From Manihot esculenta (Eukaryota; Streptophyta; Magnoliopsida; Malpighiales; Euphorbiaceae): 64,000 bases of DNA. The position numbers were made by a program, and so were the translations under genes. The notes under the pieces are model-generated. The model was not told where the DNA came from. It worked only from the letters and a program-made list of their open reading frames with translations, and searched no databases. This document shows, in pieces, positions 45,421 to 58,253 of this stretch (position 1 is the first letter of the stretch; each line of letters starts with the position of its first letter). The stretch covers positions 29,377,342-29,441,341 of the forward strand of contig NC_035172.2 of the NCBI RefSeq assembly GCF_001659605.2, written 5' to 3'.

Positions 45421-45772
45421 CACTACTATATTTTAGGGTTTAGGTAACAATAGTTTTATAGCGGTTGTGAAATTATTACCTTAATATTATTAAGATAACG
45501 GTTTGGCATCATTTTAAAACTATTATGAAGAAAATTTATTTTTTACTATATATAATATTATACTTTAATAAAAATTTGATTTTATGTTCAATAAAATCAT
45601 AATTTTAATAGCGATTTTTATCTATTACGAAAAAATAATTAAATCGTTGTTTTATACTCATTAATGAAGGCATATGTAGTAGTTTTCAAATTATTACTAT
45701 TGATCCATAGTTACAATTAAAGTATATAAGGTAACAATTTACCGTGGTCTTAAATTTATTTTTATAGTAGCA
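45421..45772. repeat. Candidate CACTA-derived MITE
   Basis: Left end CACTACTATATTTTAGGG; right end read backwards TGCTACTATAAAAAT, so an 8-bp CTACTATA core is inverted. No matching 3-bp duplication, so this is weak. Confidence 0.3.
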
Positions 45773-47769
45773 TCTTGCTGGGTTTTGAGAGACTTTGGCT
45801 TTTTTTTTTGTGGTTGCCTTCCTATGAGTAGTTCTATCGATTTAAATGTCTTAAGCTCGTTTTGTGATTTTGGTGTTCAGTAGTTGCATCGTTTTTCTGG
45901 GCTCAAAATTTGTATTCTTACATGTCTTCATTCAGCTTTATTTCTTGAGGTCTGGTAACACAGAACAACTAGTTTTGAATTTTACGGCAATTTGAATCGG
46001 GTCTAACTTTTACTGTCAATATTCGATAGAGACTCACGATAACTTTTTGAAAAAGGAGTCTAATCAGTCTTTTATCATCTGGGCATATATCTAGTTTGGG
46101 GTGCTTTTGGCGAGGCTAGTTCTCTTGCCTTCTTCGGCTCATGTGGTGGTGACTATGAGGGAATTGTGTCTAACCGTGCTTGGTTTAGTTGAGAGGGCTT
46201 TTAATGTTGGCTTAGGTCTTTCTAATTTTCTTTTTTAGTGTAACAAGCTCTTTAGTCCTTTAGATTTTTCTAATGCAATCTATTGTATGATTTAAAAAAA
46301 GAAAGAAATTTTAGTATAACTTTCAAATAATATTATATTGAAAAGCAATTAAATAATATTTTATATATTTTTATAAAATAATATATTTATCATTTAAAAA
46401 ACACTACAAAAAATTAAAAACATAACTATATTTTTCATTAATAAACAGTCGATAATTTTATTATCAATATTTTAAATAATTGGTATACTATCAATAATTT
46501 TCATTCGGTTAATAATTTTAAATTTTTTTTTGAGTTTTGGGATAGGTTATCTTCAAAAAGAATCAAATTAACACTCTCTCTATATATATACATATACAGC
46601 ACAAAGGCTTTACATTTCCATAGTCCAATAAACTAACACTCATTACAACATTAAAAAAAAAAAAAAAAAAAAAAGAAACCCTTTGCAATCCTCTTTGCTT
46701 TCTCTCTCTTTTTCCCTTTACACTCTCTATCTATATCATCTATCCTTAAACTCAAATCTTTACCCTCACCTACATTTTCATCTTAGATGTATCTTCTCAT
46801 CAACTCATTGGCTATCCTTATTGAATATATAATTTTTTGTAACCTTGTTAAATCATATTTTATTCTATTATTAAAATTAATAAATAAAAATTAAAAAAAT
46901 ATTTAGTTTAATCGTTGAATATATCTGACCGCTGATATACATCCAATTAACTAAATTAAAGAGTTTGGATGGTAAATAATTAATAGAATTAATTAATAAC
47001 TGGTAGACAACTGATATCAACATTATTTTTTTATAGCTCTACAATTAAAGCAGTTTTCCATCCGTCGGTGACTGTTTTCACTTTATTTTTTACTTAGAAC
47101 ATATTATTCCTTTTAAAATTTATTTAGAATAATTATTTAAATTAAAAAATACATATTAATAAAATATTTAAAATTATAAAATATAATAAATAAATTAAAA
47201 ATACTATAAATAATAATTAAATTAATTATAATGTTTATTATTTATATAATAAAATTTTTGTATATGGATGAAAAGTAATTATATTTTTAATTATTATATA
47301 TATTATATAATAAGTTAATATTTATCTCCTTAATATAAAAAATTAATATATATTTTTATTAAGTATTTTATATATCAACATTAATAATTAAATATAATTT
47401 ACCAACCACTTGAGATATATCAGTTTGAATCAATTAACGAATAATTTTAATTTTATCACTTTTCAAATCATAATGATTTAAAACTCTATGAATTGATGAT
47501 TTCATCAAACAGATTTAAAATGATTATTCAATATGAAATATCCAACAACAACGGTGCAAACACCTCCTTAGTTACTTGATAGATTGAAACTTGAGTTGGA
47601 TTGTATTTCTTACGAGAGAATTTTTTTAATCTCCATTTTATTAGATTTGAAATTTGTTGTTTACTTGTGAAAGACTTGTTTGCTTGATGTGAAATTTAGA
47701 TGGTATAAGCACATTATTTGTACGTTTTATTTCTACCAAGTAATCGATAAATTGGGAGAATTATTATTT
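45773..47769. other. AT-rich spacer with unidentified repeat pieces
   Basis: Holds a short copy of the dispersed repeat (45967-46076). At 46081-46300 a moderately GC sequence runs into TTTAAAAAAAG, possibly the 3' end of a LINE-like sequence. A CACTACAAAAAATT end-like motif lies at 46403 and a 22-A run near 46652. No gene recognised. Confidence 0.35.
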
Positions 47770-47778
47770 TAAAAAAAT

Positions 47779-47915
47779 AAGAAAATTACTTTTTAATATC
47801 TGAGATTTAACGCAATTAACATTTTTGTCACTCTATTTTGACGATCAAACACTTAAGTCTCCCACTTTTTCTTTCGTCCGAATTCGTAGTCTTTCTGTCC
47901 AAAATGACCGTTTGG
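47779..47915 (+). repeat. Left TIR of the MULE
   Basis: Begins AAGAAAATTACTTTTTAATA. Matches the right TIR in reverse complement with scattered substitutions. It is followed by a CT-rich stretch (47985-48170), possibly a promoter or 5' UTR microsatellite. Confidence 0.88.
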
Positions 47916-48499
47916 GACACGTGAAATGACAAAATTGACCCTCACAAAAAAATCCTCTATTTCAAAATCACGAAACCCTATTCCTCTTTCTTCTCTCTCT
48001 CTCTCGCATTCTTTCTGTCTTTGTCTAAACTTCTCTCTCTCTCAGCTTTGTCCCTTTCTCTCGCGCTCTCTCTATCTCTCTCTCTGTCGAAACTAAACCC
48101 CTCTGTCTCAATTGAAACTTGTCCCTCTCTCTCGCACTCGCTCTGTCTCTCTCTCTATCGAAACTTCTCTCTCTGTGGTCCCATTGTCTCTCATTTCCTT
48201 GATTTTCTTGAGAAGCACTAAACCCACCATATTCTGAAGGTGGAGTCAATATTAATATATGCAGAAGAAAACGAAATCGTGCTCCACTTCGAAGGTACGA
48301 AAATCCCTTTTATTTTACGGTGAAGACAAATTCGTTGTTTTATTGTTTAGATTTTTTGAGTTATTTTATTATTTAGATTTTTTGAGTTAAAATAAATAGT
48401 TTTTTATTTATTAATTTTCTAGGATTTACTATTAAGATTAGGGATTTAATGATTTTGGAATTAATTTTATAATTTCCTTTTTATTTTTGCATATAGCAA

Positions 48500-51400
48500 T
48501 GGATAAATCCGAGAGGTATAATTTTTTAATCAAATATGAAGGGCGTGAGGAGAGAATGAACAATTTGCTTGCTGACAGGTACTCCTACATCAGACTGTTG
48601 ACTGACATATATGAGTTGTTGGATTTAAAGAGTGATCTTATAGAGATTAAGGCTAAAAATGGTTTCACAATAGAGAATGATGTTGATTTAATGCTTATAT
48701 TTGAGCTTTATAAGGAAAACCGAGAAATAGGCTTAGCTGTTACAACTAAGGCAATAGCATTAAATGTAGAAATACCTAAACGAAATAGGAAAGGAAAAAA
48801 TGTATGTTATATTGAAATTGAGCAGGAAGCAGATGCTGCTGAAACTGTACCAGTTAGGAATTATGAGAGGGAAAGTGGTAGTTGCAGTAATGCAGGTTCT
48901 GTTAGGGGTAATGAGGGTGTGTTTCATGAAGTTAATATTGAGGGTCCCAATACTGGGGATAGTGAAGATGAGGAAAATATAGAAGGTGGAGGAAATGTAG
49001 AAGATGAGGAGGAAAATATAAAAGGAGAGGATGAAAATGTAGAAGGTGGAGAAAATATAGAAAGTGAGAAAAATATAGAAGTAGAGGAGGAAAACATAGA
49101 AGGAGAGGAGGAAAATGTAGAACATTGGGAAATTGTAGAGAGTGATTAAAATATAGAAAGAGAGGAGGAAAATATAGAGGAGAAAAATGTAGAAGAATCT
49201 GAGGATAATGCAGATTCTGTGGGTGTTGATTGTGTGGGTGCATAATCTCTGGATGTTGATTCTGTTGGTGCTGATTCTGTGGGTGTTGATAGTGAAGACA
49301 GTAATAATGATGAATTGTGTAAAGAGGATGAGATGGAGGATGAAATGATGGGTGAAAGTGATTCTATCCCTCTTTCTGATTTTCATAGTGGAGATGAAAA
49401 TAGTGTTGATGAAGAAGCTGAAACTGTAGGTGATCAGGGTTGTCAGAGAAAATGGAAAGATCCTTTAAAAGGATTATACTCAGATTCATTTTTTTGTCAA
49501 GAAGGAGAAGAAATACAATTTAAAATTAGTCAAGTTTTTGATAATATCCAAGCAGTTAGAGATGCACTTAGGGACTATGCAGTCAAAGGGGGCTTTACAA
49601 TAATTAGAAAGAAAAATGATAATAAAAGAGTGACTGCAGTATGTGACAATGGTACTTGTCCTTGGAGATTTCATGCTTTTATTTTACCTGACAATATTAC
49701 ATTTATGATTAAAATATTGCAAGATGAGCATATATGCATAAGACCAATTGACAACCAAAATCATAACCATACTTGCATTTGGATTGCTGAAAAGCTTAAG
49801 AGTAGTTTGAGAGCTGATCCTGAAATGAGTTATGAATTGATGCAAAATGAATTGAAGGAAAAGTAGGGTGTTGAGCCCCCTATATGGCAGGTGTATAGAG
49901 CCAAATGTAAAGCAAAAGAAAAAAAATATTAGTTTGCATGAAGACTCTTACAAACAATTGCACAAGTATATACACTACTTGAAGATGTTCAATCCTGGTA
50001 CTGAGATGAAAATTCAAAGTACCGAACCTGTTAATGTTAATGAACCTAGAGTCTTCAAGAGAGTGTTTATCATATTTGATGTTGTTAGAGCAGGATTCAT
50101 AGATGGATGTAGACCCTTTTTTGGGTTGGATGGATGTCATTTTAAGTGACTTTATGGTGGGATATTCCTATGTGCTATTGTATTGGATGGCAATAGGGGA
50201 GTGTTGCCCTTAGCTTTTGCAATAGTTGAATCTGAATGTGAAGATAGCTGGAAGTGGTTTCTACAATCATGGAATCACGTATTGGGCAAGGTACAGATGA
50301 CAGACCATGGACAATAATGTCTGATAGACAAAAGGTATATGTTCATTATTTGCATTATATTCCTTTCACAATTATTTTAATAGACTTTATATAATGAAAA
50401 TTTAATTTTTTTTTTTGTAGGGATTAAAGGAAGCTATGAAGGATATGTTTCCTTCAGCTGCTCACAGGTTTTACTGTAGACACTTATACAGTAATTTTAA
50501 GAAGGAGTTTCCTGGGTTGACATTAAAGAAGGACTTCTGGAATGCAGTCAAAGCTACTCATGGATATGAGTTTTGTGTTAGTGTATTTGGCCTAGGCCAT
50601 TATCTTGGACCTTTTTGTATGTCGTTTTGGTTATTAATAAAAGAGGTTTTTATTATCATTATTATTTGTTTGCATATTACATAATAATGATTAACATCCC
50701 TGGTTACTTATTATTATGTTGATAATAATAAAATATAACTAGTATGATTATTGATTGATAATCATGAGATGATTATGTATATGTTGATATAATTCAATAA
50801 TCATAGATACTTGTTAGAGAATAAAATATTGGATGGACCTGCATTGAGATCACTACATGGGTTATTGTCATAAGTGAATCTCAAAGTAGTTATGTCTTAA
50901 TCCTTTGACTTGAGATTGTCATAGTTTCCAGCATAAGGACTGTTATGTTTTGATATAACCAAACATTGTCTTTAATCGGACAATCATAAAGGTTATGATT
51001 GAGCATGATAGAAATTATATAGAGGATATTAAACAATCAAGATAGAATTTGTCCCTCTCTTTGAGAGATATATCTTCTAGGCCCCTCGATAAGTGAGACT
51101 GAGAAATGCATGGCCGTACTCAAATGAATTGATAGTGTGATCAATATCATTTGATTTTATCAGTCTACTTAGAGATCGAGAAATCATAAGTTTGAATATT
51201 ATAAGTTTGACATTGACCATGACTTATGTTCAAACTAGATATCGTGTGACAAAGGGATTAATACATATTCTATTTATTAGACTTTATCGGACTATCGATC
51301 CTCATATTAGTTGGACAGTCATAATGTCTTACTAGAAGCCGCTTATGATTTATAGGCCTTGTGGGACTGGGCCTATTACCAATTAATATGAGCCTATTGG

Positions 51401-52441
51401 GTCACACACAAAAGAACGTTATTGATGTGCTATACCAATTAATACTGCGAATGTGGGGGTAAGGTTTTTGGAAAAATCGTTTTGAGTTGCAAATTGAAAA
51501 GCACATAGCTTATCCATCTTTGTGAGAGCTAGCATTTTATAAGGATAAAAGACGTTCGTGTAGATACCATAGCGGGTGTTCGTTGAAAAATCAGCACCAT
51601 CAGTCCGCAATAGTATCTTCTTGTCGAGTCTAACAGGTTAGTCTCTTATCCTTCCTTTTGAATTAAACGAAGCACTTGGATCCTGTTAGGAAAACATAGA
51701 TTTTTATTTTCCGCTGTGTTTTGGGTTACAGTAATCTCTTGGTTTCCTAACATTTTGATTGCATATGAAAAATATAAAACCTAAGAAGGAGCATGAGCTT
51801 CATGATTGGTTGCTGAAGATACCACTTTCACATTGATCAAGACATGCATTTTGGACAACAACAAAGTGTAACAACTACACCAATAATTTCACTGAATCAT
51901 TTAACAGTTGGATTGAAAATCTGAAGGGTTTGCCAATCATTCAGATCATTGAGAAGTTAAGGCAGAAATGTATGCTTAGATTCCATAAAAGGTATGAGAA
52001 GGCTGCAACTTGGCAAGGTAAGGTGACCCCAAGAATTCAGAAGACTTTGAGGATCACCCACCAATGCAGCCTCCTCCTTTGAAAAGGCAACCAGACAGAT
52101 CAAAAAAGGCAAAGAGGAGAGAAGATGGTGAGGTAGGTCCAGCTCTAAAGAGGACAAGGAATGCCACAGTGGTTTGCACAAGGTGTCACAAGTTGCGACA
52201 TAACAAAAGAACCTGTCAGGTTACACATGGTGGGATAAGAATATCTCTCTAATTGTTATTTTCATTTACATATATGTCCATTTACTGTTTCAATTTATTT
52301 AACTATTTCTACTAATTTTGATTGCAGTCCACTAGTAGTCACAAGGGAAGTCATTTTGAAATGGGACAGACTGGACAGGAGGCAGTGGATATTAATTCTA
52401 CTCAACCAATGGACCTTCATAACCAAGCATCAGCAAACTAA
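48500..52441 (+). pseudogene. MURA-type MULE transposase, decayed
   Basis: Cuts and rejoins MULE DNA when intact. A 5' exon with donor AAG/GTACG (near 48294) joins ATG 48500. In order: an N-terminal domain (MDKSERYNFLIKYEGREER), a long acidic Glu/Asn repeat (48950-49200), the MuDR DNA-binding block (FKISQVFDNIQAVRDALRDY, CDNGTCPWRF), the DDE catalytic region (FIDGCRPFFGLDGCHF; PLAFAIVESECEDSWKWFL; PWTIMSDRQK before an intron 50335-50420), YCRHLYSNFKKEFPG, ESFNSWIENLKGLP, and a C-terminal knuckle (VCTRCHKLRHNKRTC). Stops at 49147, 49243, 49864 and 50147, at least two frameshifts, and the solo LTR 50576-51752 disable it. The SWIM zinc finger expected before PPPLKRQP is missing. Confidence 0.8.
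50576..51752 (+). repeat. Copia-type solo LTR inside the transposase gene
   Basis: TGTTAGTGTATTTGG…GGTTTCCTAACA, 1177 bp, bounded by a 5-bp duplication TTTTG (50571-50575 and 51753-51757). The transposase reading resumes at …KKEHELHDWLLKIP after it. No internal domain is present, as expected after LTR-LTR recombination. Same family as 33492-34928, opposite orientation. Confidence 0.88.
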
Positions 52442-52913
52442 GATGCATTTTGGGAAATTAAAGACATTTTGGAACTTATGTTTTTTTGGACAGATTTATT
52501 TTTGTATGTTGTGATATTTTTTGTGGACAGGTGTGCAGGTTGTGAGTTTTTTGTTGGATCTATTAGATGTGCAACATGTTTTTTTGGACAGATTTGGTGA
52601 GTTTTTGACGTGATTTTTTTTTACATAATTAGTGTGCAGCTTTTGATGTTTATTTTTTTTTTACAGATTTCATTTGTAGGTTTTGAGATTTTTTGATATG
52701 CAGCTATTTTGGATATATACTAGTCATTTCAGATATGCAGATATTGTAAAGCTATTTTGGACAACTTTGAGAAATTAGATAGGTTTTTTACAGTTATTTT
52801 GTAATGTAATGGACTTGATCAATACAATGATAAGGCTGGTATTATCATTCAAATGATCAAGCTTTTATATGAATAAATATTCAGTTTTTTTTTCACATCT
52901 TGTGTATGCGTTT
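52442..52913. other. 3' region of the MULE transposase gene
   Basis: T-rich non-coding sequence with repeated TTTTTTGGACAG(A/G) motifs, likely the transposase 3' UTR. It ends at the TTT duplication (52911-52913) of the CACTA element. Confidence 0.5.
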
Positions 52914-53145
52914 CACTACAAGATTTATATTGATCACTAACGGACTTCAACAACGGATTGAAGTCCGTTAGTGATACTAACGGTATGTACAACGGAACAG
53001 GACGCACAGTATTCTCCACTAACGGAAGTAGATACCTGTTAATAATCCGTAAGTGAAATACTAACGGATATTTTTACTGTTAGTAATCTGTAAGTGATTA
53101 AATTATTTTTTAATGTAATGAAGATCCGTTAGTGAATTTTAACCA
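52914..53145. repeat. Left subterminal repeats of the CACTA element
   Basis: Multiple copies of CACTAACGGA / TCCGTTAGTGA in both orientations (for example AACGGATTGAAGTCCGTTAGTGATACTAACGG split over 52950-52985). These are the sites expected to bind the element's TnpA-type protein. Confidence 0.8.
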
Positions 53146-53180
53146 AAATTACAGTAAATGAGATCCCTAAATCATGAGAT

Positions 53181-53545
53181 TGAGAAATTAAAATCTCTCT
53201 AAGCGTCCAACCTCTCTGGGTCTTTCACCGCTGCCGCCATCCATCATCAGCCGCCGCTAACCATCGTCCGCCGCCGCCATCCACGGTCTCCGGCATCCAC
53301 CGTCTACAGGTGCGTCCTTCCTCGGCATCACAGTCCATGAGTGTTGTGAGATTGAGAAATCAAAATCTCTCTGAGCGTCAAACCTTTCTGGGTCTTTCAC
53401 TGCTTCCGCCATCCATCATCAACCGCCGCTAACCATCATTTGCCGCCGCCAACCATCGTCCGCCGCCATCCACAGTCTGCCGCCATCCACCGTCCATAGG
53501 TGTGTCCTTCCTCGGCATCACAGTCCACGAGTGAGCCCCTCTCTC
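53181..53545. repeat. GC-rich 165-190-bp tandem duplication upstream of tnpD
   Basis: 53181-53345 and 53351-53535 are two copies of GAGATTGAGAAAT…AAATCTCTCT, GGTCTTTCAC, CCGCCATCC(A) repeats and GTCCTTCCTCGGCATCACAG. CG-rich, unlike everything around it, with many CCGCC blocks; likely promoter/5' UTR of the CACTA transcription unit. Confidence 0.65.
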
Positions 53546-53848
53546 TCTCCGGTCTTGCCATTATCGACGTTCACTATCCACAGGTGCCCTATTTTCTTGC
53601 ATGTACTCCAGTCTTGTGAAATTGTTGTGAATTGTTTTATATTTTTGAAATTTTTTATTTTTATGAAATTTGTGAAATTATCCTCTGCACCCGCTTGACT
53701 TTTGTGAATTGTTGTGAATTTTTTTAAGCATGTTCACAATAGTTTGTAGTTAAATTAATGGGAGAAACTTTAATTACTTATTGCTGTCAGCAAATCAATT
53801 TTTTTTTCAAATTAATTTTGAGAGTGCTGCAATTTTTTTTTTCAAATT

Positions 53849-53882
53849 AATTTGCAGTGCACCAGCAGGTGCACTGCAAATT
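53849..53882. repeat. Perfect 15-bp hairpin plus a third arm copy
   Basis: AATTTGCAGTGCACC, loop AGCA, then GGTGCACTGCAAATT; a further direct copy of the right arm at 53892-53906. It lies in the CACTA 5' non-coding region. Confidence 0.8.
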
Positions 53883-54560
53883 GCACCCGCTGGTGCACTG
53901 CAAATTTGTAAATCAATTCAACCTCAAAGTCGTGTCTTTGTGAAAGAGAAAATTTTTCATGATATTTATTGGATTTGAATTGATGGTGAATATTCACATG
54001 GAATGTCCATTTTTAAAGTTTTCAAAGTTACTTTAAAATTGAATTCTAATTGCATTGTCAAATTTTTTTGTGCATGTGTTTGAATTTTACCAAGTGTAGT
54101 TCACAATAATAATATTTCTTTTTACCACATCCTCAATTACCGATATGATGAAAATATATTAAACCATTAAATTTAAACTAAGTGTGGTTGGATAGATAGA
54201 TATTCCAAACATGAAGCACTTTTGATATGGATGATGGCTGAATACATGTACTGATTGCTAAAATTTCTCATTAACAGCCTTACCAACCTGGTTATACTGC
54301 CCCGCCACCTCCCCCTCCAGTAGAAGATACTGCAATTGATATCAGGCAAGTTTAAATTTACTTATGTTTGGTTCCAAAATTAATGACGTTATCAGATTAT
54401 CATTTAGATTTGACTTTGAAATTCAGTAATGTCTACACATGATATAATTACTGCATATTTTATATATAATGCATAATTTAATTATTGGTTTTCAGGCTCT
54501 GTTCGAACATAGGGTTTATAATTTTTTTATTTTCATATCAGCATCTTTATTGTAGTTAAT

Positions 54561-57500
54561 ATGACTACTGAAAGAAGTTGGATGTATGCTCGTCTCAGAG
54601 ATGGTTTACTCAATCCCAGATATTTAGAGGGTATCAATGAATTTATAGAGAAAGCTAAGAACTGCCCAGAATATTTAAATGGCGATCAGATTCGATGTCC
54701 TTACAATCGATTTAAGTGTCAGAACCGTAGCTTTCAAGATGAAAATACAGTTAAATATCATTTAATGAAGCATGGTTTTGTGCAAAATTATCTTGTTTGG
54801 TATTTGTACGGTGAAACTGAAGTGCATGACGGATATGGTGATACACTATTAGACATGTCTTATGGTTCTGATAGTGTTAATCACCCAAATTTCAATCGGT
54901 TTGAGGACATGGTCATGGATGCAACAAGCTGTCATGTAATACATAATGATACATATGAGATGCCAAACTCGGCTGCACAGAAACTGTATGATATGTTAAA
55001 TGCATCTAAGCAAGAACTATGGCCTGGATATGAAACTCACTCCCAATTATCAGCTGTTTCACGTTTACTAAATCTGAAGGCAGAATATCATTTCTCAGAA
55101 CGGTGTTTTGATCAGATATGTGAACTTATAAAGGAGATGTTACCGAATGACAATGTCATGACGGACAGCTTTTACTTAACAAAGAGACTAGTCCAAGGAT
55201 TGGGGCTTCCTGTATAAAAGATATACTATTGTGTTAATGGTTGTATGATTTATTGGGAAAATGATAAAGAACTTACAATATGCAAATTTTGTAACCATGA
55301 AAGGTTCAAACGCCTCAAGCACACCGTGGGGAAAGGGAAGAGTCTAATACCATGCAAAAAGATGTATTACTTCCCCATTACACCACGTTTGCAAAGACTT
55401 TATGCATCGTGTGTTACAACTAAGTATATGACATGGCACAATGACCATGCAAATGAGGAAGGGGTGATGTGTCACCGTTCAGATGCTCCTGCTTGAAAGC
55501 ATTTCAATCAAACTCATCCAACCTTCGCAATGGAGGCCTGAAATGTCAGACTCGGCCTTTGCACTGATGGATTTCAACCATTCGGTAAATATGGGCAACA
55601 ATATTCTTCATGGCCAGTAATACTAACTTCATACAATTTTCCACCAGGTATGTGTATGAAAGATGAGTACATATTCCTGACAATTATCATACCTGGTCCC
55701 AAGAATCCAAAAGAGAAGCTTGATGTGTACATGCAGCCATTAGTGCAAGAATTGAAAGAACTTTGGGCAATTAGTGTGAATACTTATGATGCTTTCCAGC
55801 AGAATAATTTTACTATGCGTACTGCTTTAATTTGGACTATTAATGACTTCCTTGCTTATTCAATGCTCTCAGGGTGGAGCACAGCAGGATACACTGCATG
55901 TTCCTACTGTATGGAAAACATAGATGCATTTACATTAAAAAGGGGGGGTAAACAAATGTGGTTTGACAGTCATCGGAAGTTTTTGCCTGACGACCACCCT
56001 TTCCGTAGAAACAAGATATCTTTTATTAAAAATAGAAGTGTATCGAAGACATCGCTGCCAATTAGAACTGGGGAATACTTGCTAAAAGAAATTGAGCAAA
56101 TTGGGTTGAGGCGGATAATAGACATTGAAAGTCATGAAATAAATGGTCAGCTTTCAAAGAGAACTGGTTGGCGTAAGCGGAGCATATTATGGGATTTGCC
56201 ATATTGGTCTTCAAATATGATTCGCCACAATCTTGATGTAATGCACATTGAAAAGAATGTATTTGAAAATATTTTTAATACAATGATGAATGTGGAGGGG
56301 AAGACAAAAGACAATATAAAATCAAGGGAGAATTGAAGAAAGATCCAATTAGCGAAAAATATCCAAAAGCAAGTTATTGTTTGGACAACTAATCAAAGAT
56401 GATATTGTGTGATTGGCTTAAAACACTAAAATTCCCTGACGGATATGTTTCCAATCTAGGGAGATGTGTTGATAGTTGGAAGCTTAGACTTTTTGGTATG
56501 AAAAGTCACGACTGTCATGTTTTCATGCAACGAATTTTTTCTATAGCTCTCAGAGAGTTGTTACCAAATAATGTTTGGCAACCAATAACAGAGCTTAGCA
56601 ATTTCTTTAGAGAACTCACCTCAACTACACTTACTAATTGGGACATGCAACGGTTAAATGAACAAATTCCTGTGATCCTTTGTAAGCTTGAATGAGTTTT
56701 TCCTCCAAGTCTGTTTGATTCAATGGAACATTTACCAGTACACCTTGCATATGAGGCATTAATTGCAGGACCAGTATAATATTGATGGATGTACCCATTT
56801 GAGAGGTACACGTACTAATTCTTTACTCGCACTCCTTAGCATGATGAATTACTTAGTATACATATCTAATTTTTGTTTCCACACACTAGATACCTGAGAA
56901 AGTTAAAGAACAATGTCAAAAATAAAGCAAGGATTGAAGGTTCAATATGCAATGCTTACTTGGTAGAAGAAGCAGGTGCATTTTCTGCTCATTATTTTGA
57001 AGCACATGTAATGACCAGACATCGAAAGGTTCCACGCAACTTGCATGAATTTGTCTCCAATGATGATGTATCAAGTAAATTAATCATATTCAAATGCATA
57101 GGTAGAACTATCGAAAAAGAAAAATCCAGATATATGACTGAAGATGAAATCCAAGCTGCTCAAACATATATTCTCTTAAATTGTCCAGAGGTGAAAACAT
57201 ATATTGAGTAAGTATTGGTAGTTATACTAATAGTCTAATACCTCTTGTATTGTACATTATTGTTAAACATTACTTGTTTCTTTGTATATATAGCATTTAT
57301 GTAGAGCGAGTAAAGTCGGCACAACCAAATATCACAGATGCAGCTGTTGATGAAAAACTAGAGAGAGAGTTTGTCCAATGGTTTTACAAGTATGCCCATT
57401 AATTGCAGAACAATGTAGAAAATCAGCTTATACAAGATCTGTCAAATGGACCACTCAGAAGTGTCATCACTTTTAATGGGTATTGTGTTAATGGATGTAA

Positions 57501-58113
57501 ATTCAACATAATCAATGGAAATTCAAGTAGTAACTCAATGAATTTTGGTGTATGTATAAAAGGGAGTAATTACAGTTCTGAAGAAAGTGACTACTATGGA
57601 CAGTTGGTCGAGGTGTTGCGATTGGAGTATCCAGGGTTATCAATTAAGCGGACTGTACTTTTCAAATGTGACTGGTTTGATCCAACACCAAATACGGGCA
57701 CCAAGGTGCATAGACAGTATAGAATTGTTGATATTAACAATAAGCGTAAATACACTAAGTACGAGCCATTTGTATTAGCCTCTCAGGCAACACAAGTCGT
57801 TTATGCTTCATACCCGAGCAAGAGTCGTGACAAAAATGATTGGTGGGCTATGATGAAAGTTAAAGGTAGACCCGTTGTTGAAGTATCTCAAACATCTTCA
57901 AAGACATATGAACCTTTTCAAGAAGATGACCTAGATTATGCTGAAGTAAATATGGATGATATTACTCAACAACACTGCCTGAATGATCATAGCGGAGGAA
58001 TGACTGAGATTCATGATGACGTTTCGACAGAGGAAGATGAATTCCTTAGTGACCCTAATTCTGATGCAGATGTAGATGGTGATAATGAGTTCAATTCATA
58101 TGAATTAGACTAA
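54561..58113 (+). pseudogene. TnpD-like CACTA transposase, decayed
   Basis: Catalyses excision and insertion in active relatives. After a splice acceptor (TTGTAG near 54555): a transposase-associated domain (MTTERSWMYARL, IRCPYNRFKCQNR, YHLMKHGF); Transposase_21 region (55221-56336: FCNHERFKRLKH, WHNDHANEEGVMCH, IIIPGPKNPKEKLDVYMQPL, NDFLAYSMLSGWSTAG, LPYWSSNMIRHNLDVMHIEK); DUF4218 region (56399-57207: SNLGRCVDSWKLRLFGMKSH, CNAYLVEEAGAFSAHYF); DUF4216-like end (57294-58113: VDINNKRKYTKYEPFVLASQ). Introns 56806-56889 and 57208-57293 have GT/AG ends. TAA at 55215, TGA in the …APA*KHF and …MEA*NVRL contexts, and a frameshift plus stops at 56336-56399 and 56692-56790 inactivate it. Confidence 0.82.
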
Positions 58114-58253
58114 ATTCATTTATATTCTAAATCAGTTTGGAGTTGTATATTTCATTTATTTCTCAGTGAAACTTAGTACATTTGTACATTTTTAATTTAA
58201 TGTTTATGAACTTTATATTATTTTTTACAATGACAATTTTTGTTTGTTCACAG

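Noticed and set aside
46403..46520. CACTACAAAAAATT looks like another CACTA left end
   Set aside because: No matching right end or 3-bp duplication found within reach; may be chance in AT-rich DNA.
48021..48249. ORFs of LSLSLS / ERERER type
   Set aside because: CT microsatellite near the MULE 5' end; shadow ORFs on both strands.
48760..49386. Minus-strand ORF of 208 codons, Ile/Phe/His-rich
   Set aside because: Exact antisense of the acidic GAA-rich part of the MULE transposase; composition artefact.
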